A stretch of 30,562 bases of DNA from a virus, in IMG/VR virus record IMGVR_UViG_3300009026_001181, positions 1-30,562 of that record; one strand, written 5' to 3'. Below are positions 16,332 through 22,044 of this stretch, piece after piece (the stretch's first letter is position 1; every line of letters starts with the position of its first letter). The position numbers were made by a program, and so were the translations under genes. The notes below the pieces were generated by a model. That model did not search any database. It was not told where the DNA came from and saw only the letters and a list, made by a program, of their open reading frames with translations.

Positions 16332-16865
16332 TCAGATGTCCATTGAACTTTCTTTCGCTTCAAGGCTATCCATGTATTGTATAATGCTATATATCATCTC
16401 ATCATCTTCTACTGGCCCAATGATAATCTCATCTGGAGTTATTGGATTCCAACCCTTTGACATTTCAGAGTCTTGCTGGTCAATATAAATCTGATATTTT
16501 ATTCCTCTGTTCGATGATTGTCTTTGTGTTTTCTCTTCACTTGGGGCTATGTATTTGTATAGATACGATCTAGTTTTATCCTCGATTGTTATTCTATCAT
16601 CTTCAAAATCAACAATTTTTATAAAAGAAGCTTGACGACCATCACCCCTGCAACGTAAATACCAAGACATTTCTTTTAAGTCACCCTTATCAATAGCATT
16701 TGTAAAGTTTTGTCTCGGTAAAGAATATATATCATCACCCAACACTTCGGCTATATCTCCATCCATATCTAATTTGAATTCAGAATCATGGTTTTCGTTG
16801 ATATAACTTCTATTTAAAATGTTTTCGTATGCCTTTTCTAAAAGGATTGTATCATTTGACTTCAT
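16332..16865 (-). CDS. Tagged hypothetical protein on the opposite strand (177 aa)
   Basis: Minus strand, ATG at 16865. The leader MKSNDTILLEKAYENILNRS resembles those of the 15476 and 18496 genes (pattern M-[RK]-S/D-x-D-x-I-L-L-E-x-x-Y-x-x-I-L), with a possible I-N-E cleavage site at residue 24. A perfect TATAAATA lies on the minus strand 9 bases upstream. The body has SLPRQNFTNAIDKGDLKEM, FIKIVDFEDDRITIEDKTRS and the C-terminal WNPITPDEIIIGPVEDDEM. It looks like a compact alpha/beta domain, and I do not recognise it. It is the only tagged gene here that points left, which shows that the tag travels with the gene and not with one operon. Confidence 0.68.
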   Translation of the reverse strand: MKSNDTILLEKAYENILNRSYINENHDSEFKLDMDGDIAEVLGDDIYSLPRQNFTNAIDKGDLKEMSWYLRCRGDGRQASFIKIVDFEDDRITIEDKTRSYLYKYIAPSEEKTQRQSSNRGIKYQIYIDQQDSEMSKGWNPITPDEIIIGPVEDDEMIYSIIQYMDSLEAKESSMDI

Positions 16866-16874
16866 GCTTGATTA

Positions 16875-16882
16875 TATTTATA
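16875..16882 (-). promoter_or_regulatory. Late promoter motif TATAAATA (minus strand)
   Basis: A perfect TATAAATA on the minus strand, 9 bases upstream of ATG 16865. Confidence 0.6.
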
Positions 16883-16901
16883 GAACAGGACTGTGTGAAA
16901 A

Positions 16902-16924
16902 CCCATAGGTCTTTAGCATATGGG
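16902..16924 (+). repeat. Left-end hairpin of the tnpB element
   Basis: A six-pair stem CCCATA/TATGGG encloses GGTCTTTAGCA. The inner AGGTCTTTAGC also occurs in the right-end hairpin. Confidence 0.65.
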
Positions 16925-17040
16925 ATGAAACTCGGCCCAAAATATTTTTATAAATCTTAATATTTTTTGTAAAAAATACATTCATCTGAGATAAATAATA
17001 TCAAATGATTGGAAAAGGATCAGAATTAAAAGAGAACGAA

Positions 17041-18264
17041 ATGCATAAAGCATTTAAGTTCCGTTTGCTTCCTACAAAGGAGCAGGAAGTTCTTTTGGCA
17101 AAGCATTTTGGCTGTTCAAGATTCATCTATAATCATTTTTTAGCTGAAAAACAGAAGCATTATTTGGAAAACAAAGAGACACTAAAATTCAATGTTTGTC
17201 AAAATATGCTTATTAAGCAGAAAAAAGATGAAGGATATGAATGGTTAAAAGAAGTTAATTCTCAATGTTTAGTAGCGACATTGGTCAATTTAGAGACATC
17301 ATATACAAACTTTTTCAAGAAAAAATCTAAATTTCCTCGTTTTAAATCGAAAAGGAACAAAAACTCGTTTCAGATCCCTCAACACGTAACTTTAAAAGAG
17401 CATAACGTAGTTCAAATACCAAAGTTCAAAGAAGGCTTAAAATTTGTTAAGCACAGAGAATTAAAAGGAGAAATTAAGAGTGCAACTATTTCTAAAACCC
17501 CTTCTGGTAAATACTACATTTCATTTCTTTGTGTTGTAGAAAAAACAACTAAACACAAAAAGACAGGGAAGAGTATTGGAATCGATTTAGGGCTAAAGGA
17601 CTTTCTTATTACTTCAGAAGGACAAAGGTACTGTAATCCTAAGTTCACTAAAAAGTACGAGGTTAAGTTAGCAAAAAAACAAAGAATTTTAAGTAGAAAA
17701 GAAAAAGGATCAAAAGGAAGATACAAAGCTCGTTTGAGCGTTGCTAAAGTGCATGAGAAGATAACCAATTCTCGTAATGATATGCAACACAAAGTCTCCT
17801 CCAAACTAGTAAAAGACTATGATCTGATTGCAATAGAAGACTTGAACGTAAAGGGAATGGTTAAAAACCATAAGCTGTCTAAAGCAATATCAGATGTAGC
17901 ATGGAGTAGTTTTGTCTCCAAATTAAAGTACAAAGCACAATGGAATGACAAAGAAGTGATCGTTATAGATCGCTTCTATCCGTCTTCCAAAACATGTAGT
18001 TGCTGTGATCATGTCAAAGAAAGCCTTTCATTAGATGAAAGGACTTGGACTTGTTCTAAATGCGACACAATACATGATAGAGATGTTAATGCAAGTAAGA
18101 ATATTTTGCGTAGAGCATTAGCAATTCAATCGACAGGAACTGTCGATAACAGGAATGGAGCTAAGGTAAGACCAGAGGTTGTTTCTAAAGCAACTAAAGG
18201 CACTGGCGTTGAAGTTCTTAAAAAGAAGGGTAGAATTTATACCCTGAAGCCAGTAGGTCTTTAG
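17041..18264 (+). CDS. tnpB: TnpB RNA-guided nuclease (IS605 OrfB)
   Basis: I start at ATG 17041 (MHKAFKFRLLPTKEQ, the canonical TnpB N-terminus; 407 aa). An upstream ATG at 17005 would add MIGKGSELKENE, with a GATAAATA motif 7 bases before it. The RuvC-like motifs are intact: GIDLGLKDF (first Asp), AIEDLNVKGM (Glu) and HDRDVNASKNIL (last Asp). A CxxC...CxxC zinc finger lies between (SCCDHV, CSKCDT). TnpB uses omega RNA from the element's right end to cut DNA at a TAM-flanked target, which favours retention of the element. The gene looks complete and functional. Expression from a phage late promoter is possible. Confidence 0.92.
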   Translation: MHKAFKFRLLPTKEQEVLLAKHFGCSRFIYNHFLAEKQKHYLENKETLKFNVCQNMLIKQKKDEGYEWLKEVNSQCLVATLVNLETSYTNFFKKKSKFPRFKSKRNKNSFQIPQHVTLKEHNVVQIPKFKEGLKFVKHRELKGEIKSATISKTPSGKYYISFLCVVEKTTKHKKTGKSIGIDLGLKDFLITSEGQRYCNPKFTKKYEVKLAKKQRILSRKEKGSKGRYKARLSVAKVHEKITNSRNDMQHKVSSKLVKDYDLIAIEDLNVKGMVKNHKLSKAISDVAWSSFVSKLKYKAQWNDKEVIVIDRFYPSSKTCSCCDHVKESLSLDERTWTCSKCDTIHDRDVNASKNILRRALAIQSTGTVDNRNGAKVRPEVVSKATKGTGVEVLKKKGRIYTLKPVGL

Positions 18265-18272
18265 CCTACTGG
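18250..18272 (+). ncRNA. Right-end hairpin, expected 3' scaffold of the omega RNA
   Basis: An eight-pair stem CCAGTAGG/CCTACTGG with loop TCTTTAG. The TAG of the loop is the tnpB stop codon. In known TnpB systems the guide RNA scaffold is the 3' end of tnpB plus this right end, and the guide is the flanking DNA (here from about 18280). Confidence 0.55.
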
Positions 18273-18280
18273 TAGTTCAC

Positions 18281-18453
18281 CTGGTGAGGCTTATGTATAT
18301 GTGGAAGTGAGTGAAGATAAGCCATTAGATGAGAAATATAAGGAAGGTGCATTGGAAACACTACCGAGAAGGTTTTCACAATCACCAGTTGCAATATTCA
18401 ATAAGGGTGGGGGGAGAATTGAAGTTAGTATGAGAAAACCATACGATTATTAA
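18281..18453 (+). pseudogene. 3' remnant of a gene cut by the tnpB element
   Basis: Directly after the right end an open frame with no start of its own runs to TAA at 18451-18453: GEAYVYVEVSEDKPL, then ALETLPRRFSQSPVAIFNKG and IEVSMRKPYDY. It is in the same frame as tnpB and separated from it only by the tnpB stop. It reads as the C-terminal 55-60 residues of a beta-rich protein whose 5' part is missing. The bases left of the element do not supply an obvious matching start, so insertion was probably accompanied by loss of the 5' part. Function unknown. Confidence 0.6.
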
Positions 18454-18475
18454 ATCCGTTCATCTATTAGAGAAT
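18448..18475 (+). repeat. 28-bp direct repeat, left copy (flanks the CCA-enzyme gene)
   Basis: Begins TATTAAATCCGTTC and ends TATTAGAGAAT. An identical copy is at 20022-20049, inside the last codons of the 18496 gene. Confidence 0.88.
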
Positions 18476-18482
18476 ATTCCGT

Positions 18483-18490
18483 AATAAATA
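18483..18490 (+). promoter_or_regulatory. Late promoter motif AATAAATA
   Basis: Exactly 5 bases before ATG 18496, directly after the 28-bp repeat. The layout matches that upstream of the 15476 gene. Confidence 0.5.
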
Positions 18491-18495
18491 ATTGA

Positions 18496-20061
18496 ATGCG
18501 AAGCAAAGACCAAATATTATTGGAAAGTCTTTATGAAAGGATTCTCCTGAAAGAAGATGATGAATTTTCCAATAAGTGGAACAATGCATTGAATGCTTCC
18601 GAAGAATTAGCAAATGCAGTTGATTTGATGAAGAATATTAAATCCATATTTCCAAGTGGTGAAATATATATAGTAGGTGGAGTGCCAAGAGATTTGTTGA
18701 TGGGTAATGAAGTAGATGATGTTGATCTTGCGACAAATATACCATTTGAAAAATTAGAAAACAAGTTTGAAATAAGAAACATATCCAAAAACGATTCTCA
18801 ACCAGTTTATGATATTAAGTGGAGGGACTATCATTACGATTTGGCGAAGTTTAGAACCGATTCTGGTAATATTGGAAGACAAAACAACGTATCAACAGAA
18901 ACAGATTCTTTTCAAAAAGATACAGAAAGAAGAGACTTAACAATTAATTCATTTGGTATAGATGAGAATGGAAATATAATAGACCATCAAAATGGTCTGG
19001 ATGATTTAAAAAACAAAATTGTTCGTGCTGTTGGCGATCCAAAGAAGAGATTCATGGAAGATGCCACGAGAATTTTAAGGGTTTTTAGGTTTGCGGCAAA
19101 GATGGGGTTTGATCTAGATCAACAAACAAGAAATGCCGCTGTTGATTTGAAGGATATTCTTTTAAATCCAGAACTTATATCATCTGAAAGTATTGCGAAA
19201 GAATTTTATAAATCGGCAAAGAGTGGAAAAACTTTAATGCAATTTTTGAAAATGTTACAGGATAATAAAATATTACATGATATTATTCCAGAATTTACGT
19301 CAATGGAGGGATTTATGCATAATCCTAAACATCACCCCGAAGGAGAATCCAGAGTTCTTGGTCATATATATGAATGCTTGTCTGTTTCTCCATTTACAGA
19401 TCCTGTTATAAATCTTGCGATATTGTTTCATGATTTTGGAAAAGCAACAACAAGGGAGGAGAAAGAAGGGCAATCAACATATCATGGGCATGAAGAAGCT
19501 GGTGTTCCTATAGTGGAGAATATTTTTAAAAGATTGGTATTTAATGATCTATCAGCCGAAGATAAAAAAAATATTTTACAAGCTGTTGCAAAACATATGC
19601 TTGTTCATAATCTTGATAATCTTAATATAAAAACATTATCCAGACTCATACTTGATCCATCTTGGAATATTGTAAAATCGGTTGCATATTGTGATGAGGC
19701 ATCGAGAGGAATTTCGCATTTTGATAAAAAGGAATTTGAAGAAAAAATAAAAAGAGCTGAAGAAAAAGTTTCTAATTTGGGTGGGGATAGTGAAGACTTG
19801 AGAAGAAAAATTAAACAATACATAGATGGTGGAAAAATTATGAAGTGGTATCCAGAAACACATCAGAAACCAAAATTTGGAATACTATTAAAAAAAGCAC
19901 AAGATTATGTTTTGGAACTTTTGAATTCAAACGAGGAACCGAATGATGAAATGCTAAAAAAATATACAGATTCTGTTTATAATGAATCTTTTATACATTT
20001 TACATTTAAAGACTTTTTAACTATTAAATCCGTTCATCTATTAGAGAATCCTATCTATTAG
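18496..20061 (+). CDS. cca: CCA-adding tRNA nucleotidyltransferase with HD domain, tagged
   Basis: The protein has 521 residues. The leader MRSKDQILLESLYERILLKE is the same type as at 15476. The enzyme begins at about residue 40: IYIVGGVPRDLLMG (nucleotidyltransferase GG motif), VDDVDLAT with catalytic Asp75 and Asp77, RRDLTINSFGID (about 155), and FMEDATRILRVFRFAAKMGF, the class II CCA-enzyme head and neck. An HD domain follows (AILFHDFGKATTRE, YHGHEEAG), as in E. coli Cca. The enzyme adds or repairs the 3' CCA of tRNAs using CTP and ATP. Four of the five intact tRNAs in this window lack encoded CCA. The leader suggests that the enzyme is packaged and enters with the DNA. The last 14 codons coincide with a repeat copy. 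Confidence 0.88.
   Translation: MRSKDQILLESLYERILLKEDDEFSNKWNNALNASEELANAVDLMKNIKSIFPSGEIYIVGGVPRDLLMGNEVDDVDLATNIPFEKLENKFEIRNISKNDSQPVYDIKWRDYHYDLAKFRTDSGNIGRQNNVSTETDSFQKDTERRDLTINSFGIDENGNIIDHQNGLDDLKNKIVRAVGDPKKRFMEDATRILRVFRFAAKMGFDLDQQTRNAAVDLKDILLNPELISSESIAKEFYKSAKSGKTLMQFLKMLQDNKILHDIIPEFTSMEGFMHNPKHHPEGESRVLGHIYECLSVSPFTDPVINLAILFHDFGKATTREEKEGQSTYHGHEEAGVPIVENIFKRLVFNDLSAEDKKNILQAVAKHMLVHNLDNLNIKTLSRLILDPSWNIVKSVAYCDEASRGISHFDKKEFEEKIKRAEEKVSNLGGDSEDLRRKIKQYIDGGKIMKWYPETHQKPKFGILLKKAQDYVLELLNSNEEPNDEMLKKYTDSVYNESFIHFTFKDFLTIKSVHLLENPIY
20022..20049 (+). repeat. 28-bp direct repeat, right copy
   Basis: Identical to 18448-18475. It encodes part of the CCA-enzyme C-terminus (IKSVHLLEN). 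Confidence 0.88.
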
Positions 20062-20119
20062 AAAATCTCTCCCAATCACGCCGCGCAATCATGTATATGA
20101 TATTTTCCCGTAATAGGGC

Positions 20120-20147
20120 TTGACATTTAATAGCAATGTGCTAAATT
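20120..20147 (+). promoter_or_regulatory. Sigma70-like promoter upstream of the 20156 gene
   Basis: TTGACA at 20120-20125 and TAAATT at 20142-20147, 16-base spacer, 8 bases before ATG 20156. A host-type promoter instead of the late motif sets this gene apart from its neighbours. Confidence 0.5.
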
Positions 20148-20155
20148 ATTACTTC

Positions 20156-20407
20156 ATGAAAGTAATTATCGAATCACTCATCACTCTAGTCGAAAACGAA
20201 AACTTAGAGAAAGCACTAGGTAGAAGCACTAAAATTGTAACTGAGAAGGTCAGAGATGATCTTGTCTCATTTGTAATTGATACAGAAGATGTATTTAAAA
20301 TCGCCAAGACTCATGGTATTGAGGAAGCGAACAAGTCAATCGACAAAGTTCTTTCCAAGTATGCCGATGAACTAAAAGGCAAAGTTGGTGCAATTATCAA
20401 CAGCTAG
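20156..20407 (+). CDS. Small helical hypothetical protein (83 aa)
   Basis: I use ATG 20156 (MKVIIESLITLVENEN) rather than the upstream in-frame start, because the latter falls on the -35 element. The N-terminus is again a short amphipathic segment with an L-V-E site (E13) followed by Asn, although the promoter is host-like. The rest is mostly helical and charged (VTEKVRDDLVSFVIDTEDVFKIAK, and VLSKYADELKGKVGAI). No family is recognised. A strong terminator follows about 45 bases after the stop, so it forms a single-gene unit. Confidence 0.62.
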   Translation: MKVIIESLITLVENENLEKALGRSTKIVTEKVRDDLVSFVIDTEDVFKIAKTHGIEEANKSIDKVLSKYADELKGKVGAIINS

Positions 20408-20410
20408 TTG

Positions 20411-20418
20411 TATAAATA
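20411..20418 (+). promoter_or_regulatory. Orphan late promoter motif TATAAATA
   Basis: A perfect TATAAATA just after the stop at 20407 and about 33 bases before a terminator, with no gene between. It may be a chance match or give a very short RNA. Confidence 0.35.
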
Positions 20419-20450
20419 GTTCAAAGATGTAGTTTTCATTATATAAGGTT

Positions 20451-20495
20451 AAATTCCCAAGATGCTTCGGACTCTTGGGAATTTTTCTTTTTATC
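20451..20495 (+). terminator. Rho-independent terminator
   Basis: A 12-bp stem, AAATTCCCAAGA (20451-20462) with its complement at 20473-20484, 10-base loop, followed by TTTCTTTTT. It ends the 20156 unit and insulates it from the late promoter at 20496. Confidence 0.92.
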
Positions 20496-20503
20496 TATAA
20501 ATA
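20496..20503 (+). promoter_or_regulatory. Late promoter motif TATAAATA
   Basis: A perfect match exactly 5 bases before ATG 20509. Seven of its eight bases belong to the 58-bp duplicated module. Confidence 0.62.
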
Positions 20504-20554
20504 ATTGAATGCTGGATAAAATCCAATCTTTTAATAGTTTAGTTGATCTAATAG
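20497..20554 (+). repeat. 58-bp module, copy 1: promoter, start codon and tag
   Basis: Identical to 20873-20930. It spans most of the late motif, the 5-base gap, the ATG and the codons for MLDKIQSFNSLVDLI. Sequence similarity stops right after the tag. Confidence 0.93.
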
Positions 20555-20880
20555 AGAATTTTTCCGAAAATAAATATAGACCAATAACTTCTGCAAAAGT
20601 TGATTTATGGATAGAAGAGGATGATTTCGGAGAACCTGTTACGAGAATTGATAGTATTAAAGTCCCCAAGTTAAAAAGATATAAAGGAGAAGGGAAAAAA
20701 GAAGTTGAAAATATTATTAAATGGAGTTTAGAACAAGGATCGAAAGAGATAGTTATTGAATCGGAAAGAGATGCAATTTCATTTTGGAAAAAAATGGGAT
20801 TTGATATAAATGACCAAGGAAATGAAGTATCGACTGGAATATTGAAACTTACGGACAATGAAAGATTTAACCATAAATAA
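20509..20880 (+). CDS. GNAT-type acetyltransferase-like protein, tagged (123 aa)
   Basis: The leader MLDKIQSFNSLVDLIENF is shared at DNA level with the next gene and has an L-I-E site (E16). Behind it, RYKGEG (57-62) fits the acetyl-CoA-binding R/Q-x-x-G-x-G/A of GNAT motif A, followed by a helix (VENIIKWSLEQG), EIVIESERDAISFWKKMGF (81-98, GNAT motif B with A-x-x-F-W-x-x-x-G-F), and a final strand GILKL. The protein is short and lacks some of the N-terminal GNAT strands, so it is a minimal or degenerate member. The substrate is unknown. The late promoter and leader suggest a packaged protein. Confidence 0.7.
   Translation: MLDKIQSFNSLVDLIENFSENKYRPITSAKVDLWIEEDDFGEPVTRIDSIKVPKLKRYKGEGKKEVENIIKWSLEQGSKEIVIESERDAISFWKKMGFDINDQGNEVSTGILKLTDNERFNHK
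20872..20879 (+). promoter_or_regulatory. Late promoter motif CATAAATA
   Basis: Exactly 5 bases before ATG 20885, overlapping the stop of the GNAT-like gene. Seven of its eight bases lie in copy 2 of the 58-bp module. Confidence 0.58.
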
Positions 20881-20930
20881 TTGAATGCTGGATAAAATCC
20901 AATCTTTTAATAGTTTAGTTGATCTAATAG
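20873..20930 (+). repeat. 58-bp module, copy 2
   Basis: Identical to 20497-20554, 376 bases downstream, in front of an unrelated coding body. Confidence 0.93.
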
Positions 20931-21619
20931 TCTTGTGCGAGGGATATTTCCACGTTCCAGATAGTGTCATTGCACCCATCAAGAGTGATTTTGTGGATGT
21001 GATTAAATACAAGGACGATGAACTTGAAAAGAATTACGAATTGGATTTTTCTAAAACAAGTTATGATTTTCTAAATGAATTAGAACCACAACCATCTGTG
21101 GATGTGAGATTTACAAAAGGAAAAGGAAAGAGGAGAGGTTCGTTTCATGTTACCGATTCTATTAAAATGGCGAGAAACAATGCCTTTGTTCAGTTGGATT
21201 TCTCAGCGGATAAACCAGAAAGAATTTTATCAGATGTAATTGAACATGAGATTTCACATTTCGTTCAAAAACTAATTAGAAAATACAATCAAGAAAAAAA
21301 GGGATATGGTTCATTGGGTGGATTGCCAAGCAAAAGACTTTTAAAAGGATTGGAAAAAAACCCATCAATACATTCCCATAAACCAAGTGAGATGTATCCA
21401 GACTTATTGTCTGCCATAAGAGAACTTGAAGTGATGTTCAATCGTGAAGAAGAAGGCATTTCAAAAAAGCAATTCTTTTTAAATTTTCTGAAAGCAATAA
21501 AAGATAAAAAACCGATTGGAAAAATTGCATACGATGTATTTTACGATATACATGACTTATCCAAAGACCTTTACAGGGACTTTGTGAAGAAAGCGTATGT
21601 GGCTTTTGTGGAAAGTTGA
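20885..21619 (+). CDS. HExxH zinc metalloprotease-like protein, tagged (244 aa)
   Basis: The leader MLDKIQSFNSLVDLI is identical to that of the previous gene and runs on to LCEG, giving an L-C-E site at E19. The body carries HEISH at 121-125 within SDVIEHEISHFVQKL, the zinc-binding HExxH of gluzincin/metzincin-like peptidases. A beta strand with AFVQLDF precedes it, as in the usual edge-strand layout. The third ligand cannot be assigned with certainty (candidates lie in the helical part after residue 150). No signal peptide is seen. If packaged, it could act on host proteins after entry or on virion proteins during maturation. Both ideas are inference. Confidence 0.68.
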   Translation: MLDKIQSFNSLVDLIVLCEGYFHVPDSVIAPIKSDFVDVIKYKDDELEKNYELDFSKTSYDFLNELEPQPSVDVRFTKGKGKRRGSFHVTDSIKMARNNAFVQLDFSADKPERILSDVIEHEISHFVQKLIRKYNQEKKGYGSLGGLPSKRLLKGLEKNPSIHSHKPSEMYPDLLSAIRELEVMFNREEEGISKKQFFLNFLKAIKDKKPIGKIAYDVFYDIHDLSKDLYRDFVKKAYVAFVES

Positions 21620-21627
21620 AAAAATCA

Positions 21628-21689
21628 TTGACAGGTATTGTGGTTTCTGGCAGTATAGGCACGTTCAATCAAGAACACCAACCAACAAA
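21628..21689 (+). promoter_or_regulatory. Promoter with 35-base repeated leader, copy 1
   Basis: TTGACA at 21628-21633 precedes a 35-base segment (21655-21689, starting ATAGGCACGTTC and ending CCAACCAACAAA) that is identical to 21990-22024. The -10 element is not clear. The ATG of the next gene is at 21699. Confidence 0.55.
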
Positions 21690-21698
21690 AAAAACCAA

Positions 21699-21953
21699 AT
21701 GCAAAATCTGACAATATTCATTGAGAGAGAAAATCAATTCCTCAACTCAATAGACGAAGAGACACTAGATATTACCAATCATTACGATTTACAGGAAATC
21801 GCAAACTGCATCAATGCTAAGGCTAGTCCCGAAAATTTACATTGTGATGGTGAGATTTCTCTAAGAGAAGCAAATTCAAAATATATTTTCCTAAAAAAAT
21901 GTGCAAAAGAATTGTTGGAAATTGATCCCACAATAAAATTTTGCGATTTCTGA
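21699..21953 (+). CDS. Small hypothetical protein (84 aa)
   Basis: I start at ATG 21699 (MQNLTIFIERENQFLNS) because the repeated leader ends just upstream. The longer in-frame version would begin inside the previous gene and cross the promoter. The protein is acidic and helical (SIDEETLDITNHYDLQEIAN, LKKCAKELLEIDPTIKF). No known motif. It stands immediately before rIIA and uses the same kind of leader, so it is probably co-regulated with rIIA and expressed early or middle. Confidence 0.6.
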   Translation: MQNLTIFIERENQFLNSIDEETLDITNHYDLQEIANCINAKASPENLHCDGEISLREANSKYIFLKKCAKELLEIDPTIKFCDF

Positions 21954-21962
21954 AAATAAATC

Positions 21963-22024
21963 TCGACAACCATACATCAATCTGCAATAATAGGCACGTT
22001 CAATCAAGAACACCAACCAACAAA
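21963..22024 (+). promoter_or_regulatory. Promoter with 35-base repeated leader, copy 2 (rIIA)
   Basis: TCGACA (21963-21968), 17-base spacer, AATAAT (21986-21991), then the repeated leader at 21990-22024 ending 20 bases before the rIIA ATG. Confidence 0.55.
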
Positions 22025-22044
22025 CCAACTAGAAAACAACTACA

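Larger units (their letters stand above)
16902..18280 (+). mobile_element. IS200/IS605-type element carrying only tnpB
   Basis: The left boundary is marked by a hairpin, CCCATA...TATGGG (16902-16924). The right boundary is marked by CCAGTAGG...CCTACTGG (18250-18272), which overlaps the tnpB stop. Both hairpins contain the same AGGTCTTTAGC, as expected for paired subterminal structures of this single-strand transposon class. No tnpA is present, so it must move with a transposase supplied in trans. The exact ends are uncertain by several bases; such elements make no target duplication. The right end doubles as the expected 3' part of the omega RNA, whose guide would be the bases just beyond it. 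Confidence 0.7.

Noticed and set aside
17005-17040. TnpB start at 17005
   Set aside because: The family N-terminus begins at 17041. The extra 12 codons have no family counterpart, although a late motif lies in front of them, so the upstream start stays as an alternative.
15425-20930. CRISPR array
   Set aside because: The direct repeats are few, lie hundreds of bases apart and flank genes, so they are not a repeat-spacer array.
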